Part shown: positions 1 through 6,310 of the stretch, piece after piece
How the letters are laid out: each line of letters begins with the position of its first letter
How positions within the stretch are numbered: position 1 is the first letter of the stretch
Assembly: GCA_007118195.1 (NCBI GenBank)
Contig: SKSA01000217.1
Span: forward strand, 1 to 17,948
DNA: 17,948 nt
Reading direction: 5' to 3'
DNA from: Anaerobacillus sp.
Lineage (GTDB): Bacteria; Bacillota; Bacilli; Bacillales; Anaerobacillaceae
The notes under the pieces: model-generated
Databases searched by the model: none
Told to the model about the DNA's origin: nothing
What the model saw: the letters and a program-made list of their open reading frames with translations, nothing else
Translations under genes and position numbers: made by a program

Positions 1-2
1 AA

Positions 3-104
3 GAAAAACTTCCAAAAACGAGAAGTGGCAAAATTATGAGACGTGTATTAAAAGCTTGGGAACTTGACTTACCAACAGGTGATTTATCAACAATGGAGGA
101 CTAA
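3..104 (+). CDS. acsA: Acetyl-CoA synthetase AcsA, C-terminal end only (partial)
   Basis: The frame starting at base 3 is open from the window edge and reads [20 protein letters not shown], then continues to a TAA at 102-104. The PKTRSGK segment is the A10 motif of AMP-forming acetyl-CoA synthetases. Its lysine is needed for the adenylation step and is the residue that AcuA acetylates in B. subtilis. The ending GDLSTMED is typical of Bacillus AcsA. The enzyme converts acetate, ATP and CoA to acetyl-CoA in the cytosol. Only about 33 codons are inside the window, so the start, promoter and most of the enzyme lie upstream. A 125-bp palindrome follows five bases after the region of the stop codon and probably ends transcription. 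Identity is confident from the motif and neighbourhood; completeness of the rest is unknown. Confidence 0.85.
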   Translation, partial: EKLPKTRSGKIMRRVLKAWELDLPTGDLSTMED

Positions 105-108
105 ATTG

Positions 109-233
109 AAAAGAGGGTGTCTCAAAAGTGTCAGTTTACCAGAGATAATACTAAATATAGACGTACTTATTTTAATCCGTCTGTATTTAGTGTCTAATGG
201 TGACAGACACTTTCCTATGGGACACCCTCTTTT
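109..233. repeat. 125-bp imperfect palindrome, MITE-like or long terminator
   Basis: The ends are perfect 13-bp inverted repeats, AAAAGAGGGTGTC at 109-121 and its complement at 221-233. Further complementary blocks lie inside: AAAGTGTC at 125-132 against 206-213, ACCA at 138-141 against 198-201, and CTAAATATAGACG at 151-163 against 178-190 with one wobble pair. The loop is about 164-177. The whole stretch therefore folds back on itself with small bulges. It lies between the convergent acsA and PBP genes, and both ends carry a run of T in the outgoing direction, so it could stop transcripts from both sides. Full-length palindromy with conserved ends also fits a small non-autonomous mobile repeat. 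Which of the two it is cannot be decided from one copy. Confidence 0.7.
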
Positions 234-294
234 GTTACTGTCTAGCTCCTATCCTTGAGTCACTTCTTCCGATTACATGTCGGCAAAGAGCGGA

Positions 295-3240
295 CTAAAT
301 GTAACGAGTTTCCATTGCTTGGCGCAGGTGATCAAGGTGCCTGCGCTTTTCTCGTAAATAGGTAAAGTCATTAAGAGGGTCAGGGATTAGGTCCTCTTCG
401 CCATCTTCATTGTCTTCCCCATTGTTGTTACCATTTTCGTCTCTTGGAGGCTTATTTTCATTCTCATCTTCTTCTTTTTCTTTTTCTTTTTCTTCGTCAT
501 TATTACTGTCGCCATCTAAATCTTCGTCCTTGTCTATTGGACGTTCTTGCCAGTCTCCATTATACACAATCGATGAAGGTTCAGACTCACGGCCTACGAC
601 ATCAACAGCAGTCACTTTATATGCATACGGTCGAGAGTGTAATTTCATTAAAAGCTCTTCATCTGATAGGACAGTTTTTATAACGGTAAAAATGTCCGTT
701 CCGGTTGGAGCCCCATAAACCCGATATCCGATAATGTCTTCATCAAGATGTTCACTCCATGAAAGATGGTTATCATCGATAGATACAGTAGCAATTTGTT
801 CAGGGGTTTTCCCGTTATCTTCAGGAAGACGGTCAGGAATAAGTTTTCCCCAATTTTTAGGAAGGAACTCAAATAGGTTTTCCTCTTCGCTGAAATATTC
901 ACTTTTTATAGTGATCCCCTCTTTCGTAAATTCAAGAGGTGTATTTTCAAGAGCACGATAAGGTTCGCCTTTTAGCATCACAAAGTTAACTCTTTCTAAG
1001 CTATCGTCTACTTTTGTTGGAACAAACTTGACATTAAATAAATCGGTTTGCACTAATCCAGATTCGCGACAAAGCTCCGATGGCAATAAGCCCGAAATAC
1101 CACAGAAAGATTGTCGAACGATTCCACTAGGCATTTTAAAAGGATCACTAGTGCCGATATATTCGGGTTCAATTTCATAAGCTGCATTAGCAAGGCTTGC
1201 CCAAATTCTTTGGGTCCGCGGACCAGTACGTCCTTGGAGTGGGCGTTGTGTATCGTAACCAATCCAAACTCCCATCGTAAAGTTAGGGTTAAATCCTACG
1301 TACCACGAATCGTGTGCGCTGTTAGTTGTTCCAGTTTTACCTGCTAAATCAGTCCTGAAATTAAGCATTCCAGGAAGATTTGGCGCTGTACCAGGAGACA
1401 CTTGTACATCTCTAAGCATATCTAGAGTTAAATAAGCAGTTTGAGGTGAAAATACTTCAATGTCCTCAGATTCGTGTTGGAAAATAACTTCTCCATCTCT
1501 AGTAACTATTTTTTCAATCATATAGGAAGGAATGAGCTTTCCTTCATTCGCAAAAACACTATATGCACTCGTATTAAGCTCAACTGAAGGACCATTTGCA
1601 ATTCCTCCAATGGCAGCAGGCTCATACGGCTCACCACCAATTAAGTTAAAGCCCAGCTTTTGGAGTGTTTCCCTTGCATAATCATGTGGAACACGGTTAA
1701 AAGCTTTTACCGCAGGAACGTTTCGGGAACGTTGTAATGCTTCACGAGCAGTCATTAAACCTAAAGGTCTATTATCAAAGTTTGTAATTTCTCGCTCCGG
1801 AGCATTTGTATAGAACATCGGTGTATCTGCTAAAATAAAACCGGGCTGTAACACACCTAGCTCAAAAGCAGGAGCATAGGCGAGAATAGGCTTCATTGTT
1901 GAACCATTAGAACGAAACGGGTATCTCGTTGCATGATTTGTTTGTTCACGCCAATAATCTCGGCCCCCCACAAAAGAAATAATTGCACCTGTTTTATTAT
2001 CAAGTAGTACTGCCCCTACTTCTTCTGGTTCTCCTAAATCACTTACGCCACCAAATAGACTGTGATCTTTGATGACCTCTTGGTGTGCATCATATATTTC
2101 TTTATTAATCGTTGTATGGATCTCATATCCGTTCCTACGCAAGTCACGGCGAGCAGTTTCACGATACTCGGTTAACTTTGCTGCTCTTTTTTCAGCATCT
2201 TCTATTTCATCAACCACAACACCATCGAGTTCCATCATTTGTTGTGAGAGAACTTCAATCGCTCTTCGTTGTACTTCGTCTAATAGAAATGGGTATTCTT
2301 GCAAAGTTGATTGACTTGGACTCGTAAGATTTGCACGAATGTCGTAAGTTAGTGCTTCCTTATATTCTTTTTCTGTTATATACCCTTTATCTCTCATTCG
2401 GTTCAAAACAGTTCTCATACGGTTTAATGATGGTTCTAAATTTTCTTTCACACCACGACCTTGAGATAAAAAAGGTGTATATCCAAATGGACTTTGAGGT
2501 AATCCTGCAATATATGCAGCTTGTGGTATCGAAAGATCACTAGCATCAACACCGAAAATTCCTTGTGATGCAGCTTGAATACCTGCAATATTTCTTCCAT
2601 TCGCATTTCTACCGAATGAAACCACATTTAAATAAGCTTCTAAAATTTCTTCTTTCGCAAAAAAGTTTTCAAGACGCAATGCTAACAAAATTTCAGCAGC
2701 CTTACGATCAAACGAAACTTCACTCGTTAAAATTTGGTTTTTAATTAATTGTTGTGTTAATGTACTACCACCTGTTTGAACCGAAGAATTTGAAAATTCT
2801 TGGTAAGTTGCGCGTAAGATCGCTTTCGGGACAATACCATCATGTTCAAAGAAGTATTCATCTTCAGTAGCAATAATCGCGTTGATTAAATGTTGTGATA
2901 CATCTTCAAGGTTAATTTCTCTTCTTTCTAATTCAGAAGGGAGGTCACCTAAATAAACCCCATTTGCAAAATAAATTTCAGAAATCTCTTCATAATTATA
3001 AATATCCATTCTCATTTCTTCTTTCCCACGAATAGGCTCGTCCATCACGAGTGATGCAAAAAAGCCCGCTCCTGCCGCACCGACAAACAGCATTAAAGAA
3101 ATAAAGCCGATAAAGAATATTAACAATAAATTCCAAACTACTTGGTAAGTTATCCGAAAACTTTTAAATAATCTTTTTTCATTTAAATAATGAACAATAT
3201 TATTTATCGAAAATCGTCGGTCAGACCGCTTATTAGTCAT
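295..3240 (-). CDS. Class A penicillin-binding protein (transglycosylase/transpeptidase) with FN3-like domain and acidic tail
   Basis: This bifunctional peptidoglycan synthase of 981 residues polymerises glycan strands and cross-links them outside the membrane. Residues 1-31 are basic and cytoplasmic, and about 32-66 form the single membrane anchor. The GT51 transglycosylase domain follows, with ATEDEYFFEHDG (catalytic Glu126), GGSTLTQQLIKNQ at 157-169 and the LRLENFFAKEEILEAYLN region at 188-205. The transpeptidase domain shows SxxK at 447-450 (nucleophile Ser447), SRN at 505-507 and KTGT at 635-638. Residues about 815-890 look like a fibronectin type III fold. Residues 901-955 are dominated by Asp, Glu, Asn and Lys, ending in a short basic stretch. 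The start ATG has AGGAGG (complement of 3251-3256) upstream. All catalytic motifs are present. It is transcribed towards acsA and away from tyrS. Which B. subtilis class A PBP is the closest relative cannot be settled here. Confidence 0.95.
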   Translation of the reverse strand: MTNKRSDRRFSINNIVHYLNEKRLFKSFRITYQVVWNLLLIFFIGFISLMLFVGAAGAGFFASLVMDEPIRGKEEMRMDIYNYEEISEIYFANGVYLGDLPSELERREINLEDVSQHLINAIIATEDEYFFEHDGIVPKAILRATYQEFSNSSVQTGGSTLTQQLIKNQILTSEVSFDRKAAEILLALRLENFFAKEEILEAYLNVVSFGRNANGRNIAGIQAASQGIFGVDASDLSIPQAAYIAGLPQSPFGYTPFLSQGRGVKENLEPSLNRMRTVLNRMRDKGYITEKEYKEALTYDIRANLTSPSQSTLQEYPFLLDEVQRRAIEVLSQQMMELDGVVVDEIEDAEKRAAKLTEYRETARRDLRRNGYEIHTTINKEIYDAHQEVIKDHSLFGGVSDLGEPEEVGAVLLDNKTGAIISFVGGRDYWREQTNHATRYPFRSNGSTMKPILAYAPAFELGVLQPGFILADTPMFYTNAPEREITNFDNRPLGLMTAREALQRSRNVPAVKAFNRVPHDYARETLQKLGFNLIGGEPYEPAAIGGIANGPSVELNTSAYSVFANEGKLIPSYMIEKIVTRDGEVIFQHESEDIEVFSPQTAYLTLDMLRDVQVSPGTAPNLPGMLNFRTDLAGKTGTTNSAHDSWYVGFNPNFTMGVWIGYDTQRPLQGRTGPRTQRIWASLANAAYEIEPEYIGTSDPFKMPSGIVRQSFCGISGLLPSELCRESGLVQTDLFNVKFVPTKVDDSLERVNFVMLKGEPYRALENTPLEFTKEGITIKSEYFSEEENLFEFLPKNWGKLIPDRLPEDNGKTPEQIATVSIDDNHLSWSEHLDEDIIGYRVYGAPTGTDIFTVIKTVLSDEELLMKLHSRPYAYKVTAVDVVGRESEPSSIVYNGDWQERPIDKDEDLDGDSNNDEEKEKEKEEDENENKPPRDENGNNNGEDNEDGEEDLIPDPLNDFTYLREKRRHLDHLRQAMETRYI

Positions 3241-3270
3241 AATATAATTACCTCCTAAATGATCAAAAAT

Positions 3271-3279
3271 ATTATAGCA
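3271..3279 (-). promoter_or_regulatory. Extended -10 promoter for the PBP gene
   Basis: Read on the minus strand this is TGCTATAAT: a perfect TATAAT hexamer (complement of 3271-3276) preceded by the TGn extension. No good -35 is seen 17 bp upstream, as expected for extended -10 promoters. It lies about 30 bp upstream of the PBP start codon and leaves room for the AGGAGG ribosome binding site. Confidence 0.55.
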
Positions 3280-3324
3280 TACATTGTCGATTAATGGATA
3301 TGGATGAAAATCAAAAAGAATGAT

Positions 3325-3353
3325 TTGACAACAGAGTGTTTTTTTGATAAAAA
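3325..3353 (+). promoter_or_regulatory. Candidate sigma-A promoter for the tyrS T-box transcript
   Basis: A consensus TTGACA lies at 3325-3330. At 17 bp spacing the -10 would be the weak TAAAAA at 3348-3353; GATAAA two bases earlier is an alternative. The transcript would begin near 3360, just before T-box Stem I, which is the expected place. The -35 is convincing and the -10 is not. Confidence 0.5.
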
Positions 3354-3374
3354 TTAACCAATACTATAAATTAA

Positions 3375-3620
3375 ATAAGATAAAGCTGTGAATGGACATA
3401 GTAATAGGCATTTCCCTGTTCAAGAGAGTTGGTGGTCGCTGTAAACCAATACAAATTTGCTTATGAATTACTTCCAAGAGCTTCCTTTGTGAACAATATT
3501 TTTTAGTAGCAAAGGACGGATCAACCGTTATATTTCTCGAGGTGGAAAGTATTTTTTATTTTCAACAAGGGTGGTACCGCGACTGTAAAGCTCGTCCCTT
3601 TTTTTGGGTGGGCTTTTTTT
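3375..3620 (+). promoter_or_regulatory. T-box leader (tyrosine specifier) controlling tyrS
   Basis: The universally conserved T-box sequence AAGGGTGGTACCGCG occurs at 3567-3581. Its TGGT would pair with the ACCA end of uncharged tRNA-Tyr, stabilising the antiterminator. Stem I carries the usual AGTA (about 3399), GAGAG (about 3424) and a GGT...AAACC distal stem. The 3' side of the specifier loop reads GAATTACTTCC, placing a UAC tyrosine codon at 3469-3471. A Stem II-like helix CCTTTG/CAAAGG spans about 3483-3526 and an ACGG...CCGT pairing follows it. The arrangement matches the known mechanism: low charging of tRNA-Tyr prevents the terminator at 3589-3620 from forming and allows tyrS expression. 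Identity is certain; the exact 5' end is estimated. Confidence 0.93.
3589..3620 (+). terminator. T-box attenuator terminator
   Basis: AGCTCGTCC at 3589-3597 pairs with GGGTGGGCT at 3606-3614, allowing G-U wobbles, with a T-rich loop and a run of seven T at 3614-3620. It directly follows the T-box sequence and overlaps the antiterminator partner, as expected for a transcriptional attenuator upstream of tyrS. Confidence 0.85.
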
Positions 3621-3631
3621 ATATGTAAAAA

Positions 3632-3693
3632 AAGTGGACGACATTCCAAAACGAGCGTTTTTTATGTATGAAAAAAAGAATGCTCGTCGACTT
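3632..3693 (+). other. Extra hairpin between T-box terminator and tyrS
   Basis: AAGTGGACGACATTC at 3632-3646 is nearly complementary to GAATGCTCGTCGACTT at 3678-3693, with one mismatch and one bulge. The same right arm has an alternative partner: CGAGC at 3652-3656 pairs with GCTCG at 3682-3686, extended by a T-run/A-run pairing. The two folds exclude each other. It lies in the transcribed leader, after the attenuator and about 50 bases before the tyrS start, so it would be present only in readthrough RNA. Its function is unknown; a role in mRNA processing or stability is only a possibility. Confidence 0.5.
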
Positions 3694-3746
3694 CTTAAGC
3701 AAGCCTTTACAGTTTTAATAAAACGATGAAGAATAGGAGAGAAAAA

Positions 3747-5003
3747 ATGGATTTATTAAAGGATTTAGAATACCGTGGCTTGATTAATCAAGTTACCGAT
3801 TTAGAAGGATTAAAACAGCAGCTAGAGGAAGGTCAAGTGACATTATATTGTGGCTTTGATCCTACAGCTGATAGTTTACACATTGGTCATTTATTAACGG
3901 TTTTAACATTAAGACGCTTTCAATTAGCGGGAAATAAACCATTAGCTCTTGTTGGTGGTGCAACTGGACTAATTGGCGATCCGAGTGGAAAAAAAGCTGA
4001 ACGTACTTTAAACGAAAAGGATATTGTTATTCAGTTTAGTAACCGTATTAAAGGGCAACTTTCTCGCTTTTTAGATTTTGATGGCGAAAATGCGGCCAAA
4101 ATTGTTAATAATTATGATTGGATTGGTAATTTAGACGTCATCTCGTTTTTAAGAGATGTAGGTAAGAATTTTGGGGTCAATTACATGTTAGCGAAAGATT
4201 CTGTCGAGTCTCGCATTCAGTCTGGAATTTCTTTTACAGAATTTAGTTATATGATTCTCCAGTCTTATGACTTTTTAAAGCTATATGAGAAAGAAAACTG
4301 CCGCTTACAAATTGGCGGAAGTGATCAATGGGGAAATATTACTGCAGGATTAGAGTTAATTCGCAAATCAACGACGGAGGAAGCAAAAGCATTCGGGTTT
4401 ACCATTCCGCTAGTAACGAAAAGTGATGGTACAAAGTTTGGTAAAACTGAAGGAGGAGCTATTTGGTTAGATGAACAAAAAACATCACCTTATGAGTTAT
4501 ATCAGTTTTTTATTAATACAGACGACCGTGACGTCGTTAAGTTTTTGAAGTATTTTACATTTTTAGCGAATGAAGAAATTGACGCTTTAGAGGAAGAAGT
4601 ACGCACAGCGCCGGAAAAACGCGGTGCACAACGCAAACTTGCTGAAGAGGTAACAAAGTTAATCCATGGAGAAAATGCACTTCAACAAGCTATTCGTATT
4701 TCTGAGGCGTTTTTCAGTGGTAACATTGCGGATTTAAATGCTACTGAAATTAAACAAGGTTTTAAAGATGTTCCTTCATTTCAATGTACTGAAGATGAAA
4801 TTAGTTTATTAGAGCTTTTAGTTGCTGCAAAAATATCGTCATCCAAACGCCAAGGAAGGGAAGATATCCAAAACGGTGCAATCTACGTTAACGGGGTACG
4901 TACAACTGAACTCGACAAGGTAATATCGAAAGAAGATCGTATCGAAGATCAGTTTACGATCATTCGCCGTGGGAAGAAGAAGTATTTCTTGATTAAATAT
5001 TAG
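3747..5003 (+). CDS. tyrS: Tyrosyl-tRNA synthetase TyrS
   Basis: This class I aminoacyl-tRNA synthetase charges tRNA-Tyr with tyrosine in the cytosol, normally as a homodimer. The 418-residue protein has CGFDPTADSLHIGHLL with the HIGH signature at residues 45-48, the GGATGLIGDPSGKK segment, the tyrosine-site region QIGGSDQWGNI at 188-198, and KFGKT (the KMSKS equivalent) at 230-234. An S4-type RNA-binding domain occupies about 352-418. I chose the ATG at 3747 because AGGAGAG at 3735-3741 lies five bases upstream. The in-frame ATG at 3726 has no ribosome binding site and would add seven residues not expected at the N-terminus of Bacillus TyrS. The upstream T-box with a UAC specifier independently supports the assignment. 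The gene converges with rpsD and ends at a shared terminator. All key residues look intact. Confidence 0.98.
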   Translation: MDLLKDLEYRGLINQVTDLEGLKQQLEEGQVTLYCGFDPTADSLHIGHLLTVLTLRRFQLAGNKPLALVGGATGLIGDPSGKKAERTLNEKDIVIQFSNRIKGQLSRFLDFDGENAAKIVNNYDWIGNLDVISFLRDVGKNFGVNYMLAKDSVESRIQSGISFTEFSYMILQSYDFLKLYEKENCRLQIGGSDQWGNITAGLELIRKSTTEEAKAFGFTIPLVTKSDGTKFGKTEGGAIWLDEQKTSPYELYQFFINTDDRDVVKFLKYFTFLANEEIDALEEEVRTAPEKRGAQRKLAEEVTKLIHGENALQQAIRISEAFFSGNIADLNATEIKQGFKDVPSFQCTEDEISLLELLVAAKISSSKRQGREDIQNGAIYVNGVRTTELDKVISKEDRIEDQFTIIRRGKKKYFLIKY

Positions 5004-5008
5004 TTGGG

Positions 5009-5100
5009 AGTTTTGAGTTATGAGTGTTGAGTTGTTTTAAGTCTTGCTTCGTAGCGCTACTTTCAGGAAACTCAAAACTCAAAAATCTTCACTCAAAACT
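5009..5100. repeat. 92-bp imperfect palindromic repeat between tyrS and rpsD
   Basis: The ends are a perfect 10-bp inverted pair, AGTTTTGAGT at 5009-5018 and ACTCAAAACT at 5091-5100. A perfect 10-bp palindrome GTAGCGCTAC at 5051-5060 sits almost at the centre. Between them are several tandem variants of GAGTTTTGAGT and CTCAAAACTC. The block is separate from the simple GC-rich terminator that follows. It resembles a small dispersed intergenic repeat rather than a coding or standard regulatory element; only one copy is in the window. Confidence 0.5.
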
Positions 5101-5130
5101 AAAAAAGCCACGCTCTCGCGTGGCTTTTTC
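5101..5130. terminator. Bidirectional terminator shared by tyrS and rpsD
   Basis: AAAAAGCCACGC at 5102-5113 and GCGTGGCTTTTT at 5118-5129 form a perfect 12-bp stem with a four-base loop TCTC. A/T runs flank both sides, so it can end transcription from both convergent genes. Confidence 0.95.
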
Positions 5131-5134
5131 TTTA

Positions 5135-5737
5135 TTAACGTGAATAGAATTCAACGATAAGTTGCTCTGTAACTTCTGCTGGTAACTCAGAACGTTCTGG
5201 TAAACGAGTGTAAGTTGCTTCAAGCTTTTCTTCGTTGAAGTCAAGGTAAGCAGGTACGAAGTTGTTTACTTCGATTGCTTCTTTAACTACAGCAAGGTTA
5301 GCAGACTTTTCACGAACGCTGATCGTTTGACCTGGCTTTACGCGGTATGAAGGAATGTCAACGCGTCCACCATCAACTGTGATGTGACCGTGGTTAACTA
5401 ATTGACGAGCTCCACGACGAGTGCGAGCTAATCCCATACGGTAAACTAAGTTATCTAAGCGAGATTCAAGTAAAATCATGAAGTTTTCACCTTGAATACC
5501 AGCGATTTTACTAGCATCGTCAAAAAGACGACGGAATTGACGCTCATTAATTCCGTACATGTGACGAAGTTTTTGCTTTTCTTGAAGTTGAACTCCGTAT
5601 TCAGAGATTTTCTTTCTTTGGTTAGGACCGTGTTGTCCTGGTGCGTAAGGACGTTTTTGTAATTCTTTTCCTGTGCCGCTTAATGAAATTCCTAAACGAC
5701 GAGATAATTTCCAAGATGGACCTGTATAACGAGCCAT
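5135..5737 (-). CDS. rpsD: 30S ribosomal protein S4
   Basis: This primary 16S rRNA-binding protein nucleates assembly of the 5' domain of the small subunit and contributes to decoding accuracy. The 200-residue protein begins [16 protein letters not shown] and contains [15 protein letters not shown], then the S4 RNA-binding domain (about residues 91-155, with [10 protein letters not shown] and [10 protein letters not shown]). It ends in VEFYSR. The length is what I expect for Bacillus S4. There is no CxxC zinc motif near the N-terminus, so it is the zinc-free type. The start ATG has a strong AAAGGAGGAG ribosome binding site (complement of about 5743-5752). It stands alone, away from other ribosomal genes. 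A long structured leader suggests feedback control by S4 itself, as established in B. subtilis. Confidence 0.98.
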   Translation of the reverse strand: MARYTGPSWKLSRRLGISLSGTGKELQKRPYAPGQHGPNQRKKISEYGVQLQEKQKLRHMYGINERQFRRLFDDASKIAGIQGENFMILLESRLDNLVYRMGLARTRRGARQLVNHGHITVDGGRVDIPSYRVKPGQTISVREKSANLAVVKEAIEVNNFVPAYLDFNEEKLEATYTRLPERSELPAEVTEQLIVEFYSR

Positions 5738-5753
5738 GAATGACTCCTCCTTT

Positions 5754-5980
5754 GTTATTTTAGATTAGAGGTTAATCAAAAAACTTTTAACCCCTGATTT
5801 TGATAAAATAACAACAGTTTTGGTAATCCCTTCAAAAGCTCATTTTATATTCATGCACTTTCGCTTCGACAGCTAGAAGTTACACAATGCACCTCATTAA
5901 AAATTTCAGCCGCAGTTTTATGAGGTATAAAATGAGAAGAGTGCCAAATGAAGTTTACCTTGGCTGCCTTATTTTACACA
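5754..5980 (-). promoter_or_regulatory. Structured rpsD leader, probable S4 autoregulatory RNA
   Basis: The transcript runs about 240 nt before the rpsD ATG. A perfect 11-bp helix joins CTCATTTTATA (5839-5849) and TATAAAATGAG (5926-5936). Inside it are a helix between CCTCAT (5892-5897) and ATGAGG (5920-5925) and a small CTTC/GAAG hairpin near 5864-5879, giving a multi-branched fold. A second stem, GTTATTTTA (5754-5762) with TAAAATAAC (5804-5812) plus AGAGGTTAA (5767-5775) with TTAACCCCT (5787-5795, one mismatch), abuts the ribosome binding site. In B. subtilis S4 represses its own gene through the rpsD leader; I infer the same here from position and folding, not from a matched consensus. Confidence 0.7.
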
Positions 5981-5986
5981 AATTAT

Positions 5987-6015
5987 AGTATATGGTTTTC
6001 TGTTACCGAAGTCAA
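5987..6015 (-). promoter_or_regulatory. Sigma-A promoter for rpsD
   Basis: On the minus strand the -35 is TTGACT (complement of 6010-6015) and the -10 is TATACT (complement of 5987-5992), with an exact 17-bp spacer. A TATAAT lies three bases further downstream. Transcription would start near 5980, leaving a long leader. Confidence 0.85.
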
Positions 6016-6242
6016 GGGTTCGTATATAATTATTAAAGTTGTCTAAAAACTAACAAAATACTCGAATAAACAAAAAGTTCAAACAGAACACTAAATTTTT
6101 CATACAATAGTAATAAAATAGGTAGTTTAATACAGAAAGAAAAATGTATAATATAATTCAATGACAGTTTATTATAGTGTAAATGATTTAAACTTGTCTA
6201 TACTAAGACTTCTCATTCAGTTGAAGAACAGAAGATTTAACT

Positions 6243-6270
6243 AGTAAAAATTAACTAATTTTACTATAAT
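6243..6270 (+). promoter_or_regulatory. Candidate dgcP promoter overlapped by an inverted repeat
   Basis: A perfect TATAAT lies at 6265-6270, 41 bases before the dgcP start. The -35 position holds only a weak TAGTAA-like sequence. AGTAAAA at 6243-6249 and TTTTACT at 6259-6265 are inverted and end on the first base of the -10, a position where an operator could act. Apart from this, the gap 6016-6310 is AT-rich and I see no gene or other convincing signal in it. Confidence 0.4.
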
Positions 6271-6310
6271 TAAACGATATGGTAGTTGTAATGATTGGTG
6301 GTGAAAATGA

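Noticed and set aside
64..258. Open frame of 64 codons overlapping the acsA end
   Set aside because: It starts within the acsA coding end in another frame and continues through the 125-bp palindrome; no ribosome binding site and no family resemblance.
410..718. Ser/Phe-rich open frame opposite the PBP tail
   Set aside because: It is the complement of the Glu/Lys/Asp repeat of the PBP; the composition is an artefact of the repeat.
3726..3746. Upstream in-frame ATG of tyrS
   Set aside because: No ribosome binding site precedes it, while AGGAGAG is ideally placed for the ATG at 3747, and the added residues are not typical.
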